Positions 33,268 to 44,178 of a stretch of 64,000 nt of DNA are shown here, in pieces. The stretch lies in NCBI GenBank assembly GCA_028622995.1, contig JAJQJQ010000002.1:7812001-7876000 (forward strand), given 5' to 3'. This DNA comes from Panagrolaimus kolymaensis (Eukaryota; Nematoda; Chromadorea; Rhabditida; Panagrolaimidae). The translations under genes and the position numbers were made by a program. Position 1 is the stretch's first letter. Each line of letters starts with the position of its first letter. The notes beneath the pieces were generated by a model that saw only the letters and a list, made by a program, of their open reading frames with translations, was not told the origin of the DNA and ran no database searches.

Positions 33268-35379
33268 TTAAAAAAATTAAAAATAAATATTATTTTAATA
33301 ACGATGCAGAAGAAGAAAAAAACCCGTAATTATTTCAGAATAAAAAATAATGAATAATGAGATGAAACCGATATCAGTTTTTAATTATTATTCTTTCTTA
33401 GATTAGAAATCCTTAAAATCTTAAAAACACTCCTTTTTAAAAAACGTGAGTCCTTGAAATCTTTTTTAATTTTTTAACACCTTTGAAGCATATATAATAA
33501 ACAATCCATTAATTAAATGAAGAAGATTCAATTTCATCTTATTGTTTCAAGAGGTCATTAAAAAAATAAACGTGTTATGATCCTTGAAAATATAATCAAC
33601 CAGCAACTGCAGTCAATAGCTACTAATGAGAGAAGAAGAGATTACACCTTTTTTCCGATCGTTTGAAAGAGGTTTCGATTCTCCTTTTTAAGCGTGAAAA
33701 TTAAACGAAGACATTATTCTTTCTTCTCCGTGGTCTTGATGCTTTTGTTTTTCTAAAACAAACAAAATTAAAAATAATTTTTTTAATTGAAAAAAAAAAG
33801 AATGCATAAAAAAAATATTTCACGTTTTTGACGTTTTTTTGTTGTGAAAAACTACTAACAAAAAAAGAAGAAGCAAGCGATGTCTTCTCACTTCTTTAAA
33901 GACTCCCTCCTCCGGCTGATTTTTTCTTTATTTTGGTTTAATGTTGTTGAGTTCGTCGATGGACATAAAAAACAAGAGAACCCCATTTTTGTGCATTAAA
34001 TGGTCACTCAAGTGTCTCGGGAGCTCTCTTTTTTTGCACAAAAAATGGTGTCGACTTGAGCGCGTTTGTTTGTGTAAAAAAAAATAATAAGGAAAGGTAA
34101 GGTTAAAAAACGAAACATTTTTTTTATCCTTTGAAAATCAGCACAAAAGAAATATTAGAAATACATATGTAAAAGGGACAACTGATTAGGTTTCACAAGC
34201 GTGAGAATTTTTTTTAACGCAAAGTTGGTGGTAATAAAAAAAATGTAGACGAATCACGGATGGTCTGATTTGAGAATTTATTGAATTTATGAGAATAATA
34301 AATAATAAGAACAAAAAATCGAAAATAAAGAAAGCATAGGTTCAAAAAAAACAAAAACCAAAAAATAGCGTCTACTTAAAAACTGTTATCAAGCGACTGT
34401 AAAAAGCATAAAAAATAAAGAAAAAATTAAAGCTAAAATTATGAATAAAAAAGATACGTGAAAAAAGCTCAAAGTAATTTCCTAAATTGCTCAATATTTA
34501 CGAAATACTCTAAACATCAACATCTGTTCTTTTTTTGGCGTAACAAAAAAAACTAAAATCGACGAATTTGCAAACAACTTAAAATATGTAAAAATAATTG
34601 CAAAACTAACTTTGTTTTAATTGAAACGTAAAGCACTTAAAAAAGGGATTAAATGAATGTTGTTGCTTTATTTTCAAGGGTTTAAAACTAAAACTCAAAA
34701 AAGAATTTCCTTTTTCCTTTCACTTTTTATTGAGTTTTCGGTAAAAATAAGTTTTGAATTTCCCAAACAAACTTTAAAAAATTTGATACAAAACAGTTCG
34801 AAGCGCGGGGTTTTCGTTAGATCTTTTTTTTGTAGAAAAAAAGAGCAAAATTTAAACCAATGTTTACTTTTTTTGATCCATAGCAAAAAGAAGGGTGTCT
34901 ACGAAAACTAAAACTAACTTGCGGAAGCATTGTTAACTTTTGAGTGGACACAAAAAAATGAAAGTGGACATCAAAAAAATATATTGTAATTGAAAACACA
35001 AAGTCCAAATAGCTCATCGTTTTTTATTTAATTTTGGAAGTTAAACATTTTTTGTAAATTTAAAGCTAAAAAATACAATAGTTTGTTTTTATGGTACACT
35101 TCCTTCTTTTTATATAGCGAATATGAAAACCAAAACGCATGAGTATGAATTCAGTTTGAGTTGAAGCATTTTGTTGGAGTGTTTTGAACTTTGACGCTTT
35201 TTTATGTTTACACTGAAAAAGATTAAATTGCGTTGTTTGTTTTCCGAAAACAGAAAAAAAGGTCAAGAAATGGACGTTCAATGACCAGAAAAAATTAAAG
35301 AAAGCTTGCAAAAAAAAGACGATGGAAACTTTTATGCTTTAATTTTTCTTGCGATATCGCAATTCTTTATTTATTCACT
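33268..35379. other. Intergenic spacer, about 2.1 kb
   Basis: Nothing coding. Long A/T homopolymers; short frames at 34657-35311 in both strands without motifs. May include regulatory DNA of the BPI-like gene. Confidence 0.4.
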
Positions 35380-35626
35380 AACAGCAATCTTTGGCGAATT
35401 TGTTGTTTCACGCTTTTTTTAGGCTAAAACAATTTTTCTGAAAAATTTAGTTTTTTTTCAGTTCATCCTCTGCATTCGAATTTCGATCAAACATATTTTA
35501 GCTTTTAACAATTATCATTTCGACTCAACGAATAATTTACATAAAAAAATATTCTGAAAGCAATGAATAAAAGCAAAATGTGTTTATTTGTTTTATGTTT
35601 GCAATCATCAAAAGTGGAAGAAATCG

Positions 35627-36653
35627 ATGGCGTTGAATGTTGATTCGTGTGATACTCTTGGTGACATTGATATGAATTTTGTAAGTTTTTTTCCCCATAA
35701 ATTTTTGCTATTCACTAAATGTTTGCTGTTTTCAGAAAGATATGAGAACATGTGATGGGCCATGTCAAGAAATACTTTTTAATGATCAACTTGAAATTTT
35801 TTCATGCTGTCATGCAATTTGTGGCGAATGTCTAAATGAATTGACTGATATTGGTATGTTCCTCTTCTGCTGATTTGTCTATGCTTCATTCTTCTTCTTT
35901 GTTTACTCTAACTTTGTCGTTTACGTTTATCACACATTCATCTTTTCCATTTTCAGAGATTTCAAATGGAAAATATCTTTGTCCAGTATCAACATGTCGT
36001 CATGGTAATGCTTTACGAAATGCTTCATCAGTTAAAGAATATACGTATTTGAAAAGGAATTTATTACGTTTATATCCAACAAAAGCTTTAACATATTCAA
36101 AATTTCAAGAACCAACAGCAACAACACCTGATGCCGAAACTTCACTTTCAATTGTTCATCTTATTCCCTCTCAATCTTCACCAAACATCACAGATTCATC
36201 AGCATTGAGTAACTTTGAAAATGATACAGAAAAATCAATGGAATATATTAGTGGAACAACAATCAAGTATTCAAATATCGATGAACCTTGCACATCATGG
36301 ATTTCAACTTCGCCTGATTTTTACTCAAAAGATGAAACATTTTCTGGTCCAATAACTAATCCATTTTATGCTGTAACTATGAGTGATTGTAGCACTGCTC
36401 AATATGTATGTTTTTCTTATGGATGGTTAGCTAAAGCTATATCTTTTAATGATGTTTGATTATTTCATGTTTCTAATCCTTTGATTTTTAGATAAAATAC
36501 TCGCCACTTCCAGTGAATGCATCAGATTATGAAGAATCTCTCATCGAAGAATTACAAGCTTTACGTTGTGCAACTGCTGCTGCTGGCTCTTTTGAAGATG
36601 ATTTTGATGATTGTAAAACTGCCGTTTGTTCTATTGTACCTTTTGATATTTGA
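35627..36653 (+). CDS. RING-type zinc-finger protein, right copy
   Basis: Exons 35627-35680, 35736-35853, 35957-36405 and 36492-36653 give 260 aa. Same ring as the left copy (CDGPC, SCCHAICGECL, LCPVSTC) and the same TYLKRNLLRLYPTKAL block. Differences include KEYTYL for NEYTYL, PDAETS for PDDETS and a two-residue shorter Ser-rich section. The tail reads IKYSPLPVNASDYEESLIEE and is FEDDFDDCKTAVCSIVPFDI at the end, closer to the kinase tail than the left copy is. Intact frame and splice sites. Confidence 0.8.
36406..36653 (+). repeat. Shared terminal intron-exon module, copy 3 (RING, right)
   Basis: Last intron (36406-36491) and last exon homologous to 18113-18361 and 29168-29415. The tail segment AAAGSFEDDFDD matches the kinase version exactly, whereas the left RING copy has AAFYEDDFDD there. 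Confidence 0.8.
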
Positions 36654-37354
36654 AAAATGTTTTAAATTGATTTGTAACTTTTGTAAAATAAATGCATTTC
36701 CTTTTGAATGTTGTTTCTTTGTTTTTTCATTGTTTTTGTCATACTGTTTGTTAGTCCATGTAATTTTTTGACATATTAAATGCAGAAAATATGATAACAA
36801 AAATTCCAAACTTTCTGATTTATAAGTTTCATACACACATCGAACCAAACTTATGTGTTATTATATCCAGCATTAATGGAATTGATAATTCTAATAACTT
36901 TTAAAACCAAAAGATCATGCTTTACATTAACCTCATCTCCACCTCCAGCATAATTCTTGCGGCTGAAAAGAAGAGCTACCTATATAAGTAAATAAATCTC
37001 ATTTTTGTGTGAATGTCATTAAAGCGAGTTGCTTTTAATGGATACGTTTAAAGCTAGCTAAAAGAATGAGGGAATAATACCATCGCTGTATGAATAATTG
37101 TAAAGCATTGGAAGGAATTTTTGTATAAATTGCTTCTTACATTATAATTTCACACACAAAATGGAGGTATTAATTGTTAATAAATATCATAGCCTTTTGT
37201 AAAATTTGAATAATCGTGAAGGAGTATCTCATTGAACTCTATGGATTATGAAGCTTGTTAAATCAAAGCCATAATAAAATTTTCAGCATAAAAATGTTGA
37301 GAAGTCAATGAAAGTGAAGCAGAATAATTATTTTGTTTTACATCTCATAAAAAA
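36654..37354. other. Intergenic within right arm
   Basis: Homologous to 28521-29167 with many small differences. No gene seen. Confidence 0.45.
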
Positions 37355-37530
37355 ATGCTTTTTCATGAGTTTTTAAAATTTGCATTTTTGCTGCTTCGTT
37401 TTAGATATAACCCACTAAATGCCGATAAAAGCTCATTCATTTCCATTTTGCTTTTTTCAAAAATTGTGGTCGCTGCTTCAATTGTTCTTCTCATCGTCGC
37501 TGCTTTTATTCATCATCGACAAAGTATGTT
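37355..37530 (+). other. Upstream exon/ORF of the SSP gene, right copy
   Basis: Same as 28345-28520, identical by eye. Donor GTATGT follows CGACAAA near 37520; the acceptor lies just before the SSP ATG. Confidence 0.35.
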
Positions 37531-37577
37531 TTTTTCTTTCATCATGGAACTTCTGAACTTCATTTATTTTTTAGATT

Positions 37578-37904
37578 ATGTCACTCAACATTGATCCTCC
37601 TGCTGCAAAGTTTCCTGCAACTGGTGGTTCAGCAACTCATCATATTGTCAACTTAACCGATGCTCGTCTTGGTTATAAAGTCAAATCATCTAATAATGAA
37701 CATTACCGTGTTAAACCTGTTTATGGATTTGTTCCACCTCAAGGCAAGACTCCATTTGAAATTATTCGCTTGAATGGTCCACCAAAAGATGATAAATTGG
37801 TTATTCAATGGGCTGAAGTTCCTGCAGATGAAGAAGATCCTCAAGCTCCTTTCAAAGCTGGTGCACAAGCTGGTGAAGTTATTTTACCTGTCAAAAGCGA
37901 ATAA
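37578..37904 (+). CDS. Sperm-specific family class P (SSP) MSP-domain protein, right copy
   Basis: 108 aa, identical in protein to the left copy (27971-28297). The DNA also looks identical through the CDS, the 3' flank and the upstream exon. Same MSP landmarks (KVKSSNNEHYRVKPVYGFV, DDKLVIQWAEVP). With flanking genes diverged, this identity suggests gene conversion between arms, or strong constraint plus recent exchange. Confidence 0.93.
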   Translation: MSLNIDPPAAKFPATGGSATHHIVNLTDARLGYKVKSSNNEHYRVKPVYGFVPPQGKTPFEIIRLNGPPKDDKLVIQWAEVPADEEDPQAPFKAGAQAGEVILPVKSE

Positions 37905-38408
37905 ATAAATGTTCGGTGGCGCTTCTCATTTTCTGATGCTTGACTTTATTTATTCTTCCATCATCATTTGATTATTGATTGATTGTGATCATTTCTATTT
38001 TGTAAAGGTGTAATAAATAAATCGCTTATTATAATAAATTTTGCTTTTGCTATTGTTTTTGTTGAGATAATGTAAAAAACAATGAGCCATTATTATGTCT
38101 TCTGTTTTTTGAGTTTGATTAAGGATTTTAGACTTTAATTACTTTCACATTAAATGCGCAGGCAGATTAATCGATGACGATTGTGGAGGCTAAAATTTGC
38201 TTGCACAATTCCATCACTTTTGAATTTTTCTTTTTCTCAAGAAGAAAGGTTGCGTATCATGCTTTCTTTCGCTTCTATGTATTTTTAATTACCTAATTGT
38301 TTGATTTTGCTTCGTTGAAAACTTTATCTTGAAGTTAGTTGAACTTTATTGTAAGCCCATTTTTCTGAAAACCTTGGATTTATTGATTTCTTCAAGAACT
38401 ATTGCAAC
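37905..38408. other. Intergenic between SSP and BTB genes, right arm
   Basis: Near-identical to the left arm up to about 38097, then increasingly diverged until the BTB 5' flank, where similarity rises again. No gene seen. Confidence 0.45.
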
Positions 38409-39419
38409 ATGGCCCTAGCTACGATTAAAACCCAGGTAATTTTTTATATTTAGTTTAGAATTTTTATTATAATTTTATTACAGCAGGTTTGCATTGATAG
38501 GATGTTTGTATGGGAACTTGAATCTTTTCGCTTTGATGATCTTAGAGTTGGAATAAAAAGTCCAACGATGACAGCAGTCGATCCTTATAATGGTACAAAA
38601 TATACTGGTATTTTCAATATTCATGAAGCATCTTATAATGAAGTAACATTTTCTATTGATATTATTCCTGATCCTGGTTTTATCGAATATCGTTATATGG
38701 GAAAAAATGGCAATACTCATGAAGGACAAAGTAAGAATTTGGTTGTATGTACATAAATTGTTTAAATTTTTCCCATTTTAGTTATTCAAAGAGGCTTTAA
38801 GATGTTATTTCTTTATGTTAATGTTATTTCTTATCGACATGAAGAACCTCAACTTGAATCTCCACCATGCCCACTTGAAACTTTCAATACTTTGGAAAAG
38901 TTAAAGCAACTTTGGAAAGTTGATCCATCTGTTAAGTTTCTCATCAAATGCAAAGGAGCTACCATCGAAGTAAGTTTTTATTTTTGTTTTTGTTTGACTC
39001 GATTATTTCAGGCTATCAAACCAATTATGGCTGCTTATTCCCCTGTTTTCAAAGTTATGTTTGATGGTGAATGGAATGAATCCACTCAAAACACAGTTGA
39101 AATCACTGATTTTGCTCCTGGAGTTGTTCAAAAAATGGTTGATTTTTGTGAAAATGGAACTCTCGACGATTTAGCAGAATGCGAAGAGCTTTACAAAATT
39201 GCAGACAAATATGATATCCCTGAGCTTATGGTATGATATTTATTTTTTCCTTTGGCATCTAAAATATCTTTTCAGAAACTCTCTCTTGCTAAATTTACTG
39301 TAACAATGATGATTGAAAATGTCCATGCTCGTTTACTAATGGCTAAACAATTTAAAATGAAGAACCTCAAGAAACTTTGCACTATTTTTTGCGTTCAAAA
39401 TGGTATTTATGATTTTTAA
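38409..39419 (+). CDS. BTB/POZ domain protein (MATH-BTB-like), right copy
   Basis: Exons 38409-38435, 38484-38730, 38782-38969, 39012-39230 and 39276-39419 give 274 aa. Same architecture as the left copy: degenerate MATH-like half (MFVWELESFRF, VTFSIDIIPDPGF), then BTB (KFLIKCKGATIE, AYSPVFKVMFDGEWNES, VVQKMVDFCENGTL, ELYKIADKYDIPEL) and a BACK-like tail. The N-terminal half is much more diverged between the two copies than the BTB half. Intron 1 is 48 bp and lacks the MITE. Exon boundaries and phases are conserved. Confidence 0.85.
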
Positions 39420-42400
39420 ATTTTTGTTTGTTATGTTTTTCTGTTTTTGTTTGTTCACTTTATTGTGATTTGTTTATAAAAATTTTGTGATAATCCTTTT
39501 TATTCATATTTAGTCATATTTGACTAGTTCCATGTGTCAATGACAAGTTTGAGATTACCGCGTTTTTTTATTTGCTCGCCAATATACGTTAGCATTAATA
39601 TATGTGCGAGGTAACCACAAACCCTGCTTGAATAAAAAGTTTATTCAGTTGCTATGTTAAAAAGCAATTACAATAAACAACTGCTGATTGAAATTTTCTT
39701 CGTAAAAAAGTTTACGAATGAATGCAAAAGGCTGAAGTAAAACTTAAGGGTTAATTTGCTTTTACTTTTCTTTTTGAATTTTCTAACCATTTTTTGTTAT
39801 CGTTTTGTAATAAAAGCTTTAACATTACCTATAAAGGAACTCTTTTCAAATATGAAAATGATATTACAAAAGTTTTAAGCAATTTTCTTATAACAATAAT
39901 GAAACCTAAGATCGCTAGTTTTTTGTACATAAATTTTTTGAATCGAATTCTTATTCCATCATTACATGGAGCTCTAAAAGATTCAAAAAAATAAAGAAAA
40001 AAAATAATTTATTTTTGGATGCTAGATAAATAAAAAAAATTAGAGTAGTCTTTAAATATATGTATTAGCTTTATCATTCAAAAATGCGCTGAATTGATCA
40101 CGTGATTGTTCAAATTCTAAAAATGGCTTGATAAACAATTGACATGTTTATTTTTTGTTTTCTTTCCTTTGCTAAAACAGCAGTGGCGATAAATATTTTT
40201 CATTAAATCATTTTTAGAGCGTTTATTTTTCGACTTGTTTGAATTTTTGGTTCATTCTATTTTTTTATGTGCATATTAGTGTAGTAATTAAGGAAAAATC
40301 GAAAAGAAGTTATCAGATTTTTGAACTTTCGATTATTTTGAAAAGACAATCATAATATCAAGATTAGAACCAATCTCATAAGTGTTTTATATATTCATTG
40401 CTTATCGTGGACTAAACATCCAAACAATAATTAATCGTGTTAGCCGAATCGCATCAATTTTTCCACACAAATATGGTAAATAAAGAATTAGTTACAAATC
40501 GATTAATGCGATCTAATTTCAGCAACATCACATCTTGGTTCACCTTATTTTTTTCTTAACTCAAAAGTTAACAATTTTTTTGCTTAAAATTATCTTCGAC
40601 AAGGCATGTATGTTTATTCTTTCCAAAATAGAAAAGATGCGACAAAAATAAAATTGAATCAGTTTCGCTTCATCGCAGACATGTCTCCTTAGAAATTGTA
40701 ACTCTTGTTGTTGGTTTTTTTGCACGAAGCAGAAGAAAATTAAATTATACGTTTTTGCGCAAAAAAAGGTTCTTTTGATATATATAAAAAAGTTGAAAAT
40801 TTTCTTTTCATAGAGAAAAAATAAGATTTTTCACGTCTTTTTTATCTATGCTCATTTGATTCTTCTTTTCAACAAAAAAAATAAATAAGAAGAAATAAGT
40901 AATGAAAGAGGAAGTTTCATAAATGTCTGAGGCAAAAAACATATTCACTCTTTTTATAAGTTTAAAAACTTTATTATTTATTCTTTATTAATAAAAAAAG
41001 GAACTCTTTTTTGAAACCTTTTTTCAATTTTTTAGTCTTACAAAAAAAGACTCATCTTTGTCGGTGAAATAACTTTTGCATTGTCAACTTTAATTTTTTG
41101 AATAGCGTCCATTAGCTTTTTTTACTTTTTCCTTCTTTTCTTGGAATTGAATTTATTGTAATTAGGCATGTGTGTTGGACTCCCATGAATCTTATTTAGG
41201 TATGACAGCTATTTTTAAATTTTTATAAATTAACTAAAAGCTTTCATCACACAAAAATGGTTGATATCATAATTGATTTTGATAGCCTCGAAACCATGAA
41301 ACTAAAACAGAGAAAATATGTATTCGATTCTCTAACATTTTTTTTTGAGTTTATTTTGCTTACAAAATATTGGAGGAACAAAAAACGAGTTCAGGATGGC
41401 AAAATTGTATTTATGAAGTTTATCTCCCAAAAAAAATGAACCTGATAATTAATTTATTACTATTTTTTTAACGTTTTAGTTTTTACATAATTTTGAGAAA
41501 TCACGCAGACATTAAATTTCGACTTTATTATTTCTTATTGCTTCACATTTTTTGTGCAACTAAACTTTTTACTAATAAACTTGGAACACTTTCAACCAAG
41601 TTCAAAGTATCTTTAATCCTTTCTTTCTTTTCTTTTTTCCAAATTTTCTATTCATTTGTATCAAAGTTCCATAAAATGCCTTAAGGCTTTTTTCTCATTT
41701 ACTTACTTTTATATAAAAAAAGTCATAAAAGCTTGCTTTTCAAAGAAAATTTTTCTTTGAATATTACTGAATATTAGTCTGTCTCATCGCTAGCTACTTT
41801 CATAAAATAAAGTTTCTTTTTTCCCGAAAAACCTATTCTCTTTTTGGCGCCACAGCTGAAGGTCGTTTGGTTGTTTGTTTTTCATTTTTTTTCATCCAAA
41901 AAAACTCTGCCGTAAAAAAAAAGATTGCATATATATTTTTTTGTTGTTGTTGGAAGCTTCAAGAAAGAATTGAATATTAAAATAAAAAAGGTAGTTATCG
42001 CATGCTTCTTTTTTGAAAAAAAAATCTTTTCCACGTGTGGATAGAAAAAATAAAATAAAAGGCGTAAATGATATGGAAATGTAAACACATGTTTTTTTGG
42101 TGGTTATGGATTCCAGATGCCTGCTTGCTTTTGGCTTTGCCGAATATTTTGCTGGTTTTTCCAGCAGCAAAAAAAAAAGCGAACATGATAGAGACAAACG
42201 CATGCGTGCCGCCAACGCGAGAAGCTTGCATAAATTTTGAATGGATTTTATTTTAATAATATTATTTTTACACTTTTATGATAGATTTTTTAAATGTGTG
42301 TTTTTGATACATTGAATAATGAAAATAATGTGTAGTTTGGAACCTTACTGCCATAACAATTTTTTTTTCTTTGGCTTTTTCCGTAAGTAATAGTAATCAT

Positions 42401-44044
42401 TTAAGGAAAATAATTGTCAAAATTCGATTACTCTCATTTTTGCATAACAAAAAATTTGTAAAGCTTTTTTACAATTTAAAAGTTTTTTTTGCGCATTTTT
42501 CATAGAATTTATTTCCCATTATTAAACCTTTTGAATAATAAGTTGAAAGCTCATAGGCAATGTTTCTCATGAAAAAAGTTTTTCCATGGATTGTTTTTTC
42601 GTAATTATTTTTTTAAAAGTTTACTTATTTATCCCAAAAAAAATTAATAACGCGTGACAGATAAAAATCCAAGAAAAAATAAAAAACAATGTTTATAAAC
42701 CAAAGTTTACTTCCTCCTTAAAAGAAAATAAGTATATTATTTTTTTAAAATAATAAAACAAATATTTGTTTATTTTTTCTTCGAGGATTTTTTATTATTT
42801 TTTAATTACTTTGTTTTTTTACTCTCCGAGAAAAGTTGAGGGTGGATGAGAAGAAATAATCAGAAATTCAAAATTAGTTTATTTTTTCCTTGAAAATATT
42901 TATTTTATACTCTAACCTCAAAGTATTTTTTTATTTGATGAAAAATTAAAAGTTGTTAAAAAAATGTTTTACTCAAAAAAACTTTTCTTTTTTTAGTTTT
43001 TTAGTTTTGAAGAAACTCTTATGGGAATTTACTCATTCCTTGCACTTTTTTTTTGCTTTGCTGTTGCTAAGATTAGGTTGAATTTGGAAAAAAAATGGGA
43101 AAAGATTCCATTCAAAAAAGTTTTATTTTTATTTTAAGATTTGTTCGTTCTTTGAGTTTCTCTTCTTTTATTTTTTTATATTTTGGCACTTCAAAAAAAT
43201 ATATTTATATCGATGCTTTATTTTTGAAGTCTGAAGTTTTGAATATGGCATTTTAAGTTTTTTATTCCTTTAGCATAAAAATTTAGGTAACTTTGAAATC
43301 AATAACCCAACGTTTTATTTTCTTAGAAAAATTTGCATTTTTTTAATTCAACTTTTATTAATTTGATAGTAATCATTTTTTGAAAAATATTGTTAAATTT
43401 TAATTACTATTTTTTTCTTCTCTTGGCATCACAAATATCAATGTTTTATTTTTTTGTGCATTTTTTGCATACTTTTGTATTTTTAATTTTTACTAATATT
43501 TAAACGTAAAACTAACTTTATTTTGTATGCCACCTTTTTACGTCACTGGTATTACCGTTTTTTTGACGCCTTTATTAAAACTTTAAAAAAAGTTTTTCCA
43601 TTTAAAATTTTTGTTTTGTGTGCAAAAAAAATGTTATAGTTATAATAGGTGCATTCTCCGAAAACTTTCTTTATTCTTTTCTTTTTTCGGTTAAGCGAAC
43701 TACAACAATTGAAACAACAAAAAATACCCATTTAAAGAATACGAAAAAAAATTATTTGTGTTAGTGGCATTCAAGTAACAGGGATTAGTTTTCACCGAGA
43801 AACTTAGGAATTTTTTTTGCTGCATCTTTTGCAAAAAAAGAAAATGTCGTGGAATGGCGAAACATCGAAAAAATATCGTGTCGTCATTTTTTTTGTTGCG
43901 TTGTTAATAAAATTAATTGATTGAAAAGCAAAATAATCTTGAGGGCAGAGTATTTTTTTTTGTTTGAATAAATATTTATAATTTTTTACTTTGATAAAAT
44001 AAAAAAGTTTTTAAGGATTCAGCGAAGCATTTTCTCACGATCTT
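39420..44044. other. Gene desert, proximal half
   Basis: About 4.6 kb of very AT-rich DNA with long T tracts. Only short, low-complexity frames (for example 39794-39994, 41257-41684, 41892-42256), none with splice signals or motifs. I see no gene. Confidence 0.45.
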
Positions 44045-44178
44045 TTAAAGGAACAGTCTCATTTTGGCTTTTTCTAAATGGGCGGGAAATTCAAATTACC
44101 GTGCAAATTACTGTCATGACACGTAAATTTGAACTTCCCGCCCATTTAGAAAAAGCCAAAATGAGACTGTTCCTTTAA
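44045..44178. mobile_element. Foldback MITE, 126-bp near-perfect palindrome
   Basis: Element 44049-44174 flanked by TTAA (44045-44048, 44175-44178). Arms of about 54 bp beginning AGGAACAGTCTCATTTTGGC fold back with few mismatches. Its terminus (AGGAACA) resembles that of the 191-bp family (AGGGACA), and both contain AATTACCGTG near the centre, pointing to a common origin. No coding capacity. Confidence 0.85.

Larger units (their letters stand above)
35380..39495 (-). repeat. Large inverted duplication, right arm
   Basis: Reverse-complement counterpart of 26165-30460. The match begins near the TCTTTGGCGAATT segment at about 35385 and runs past the end of the BTB gene to about 39495. It carries RING, SSP and BTB genes on the plus strand. 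Confidence 0.92.

Noticed and set aside
37686..37868. Antisense frame to the right SSP gene, mirrored at 28007-28189
   Set aside because: Shadow of the conserved SSP coding sequence; present twice only because the DNA is duplicated.
26165..39495. Inverted duplication as an assembly artefact
   Set aside because: The arms differ at many sites (BTB genes, the MITE, indels in RING and intergenic DNA), so they are two real loci; the exact spacing still deserves long-read confirmation.
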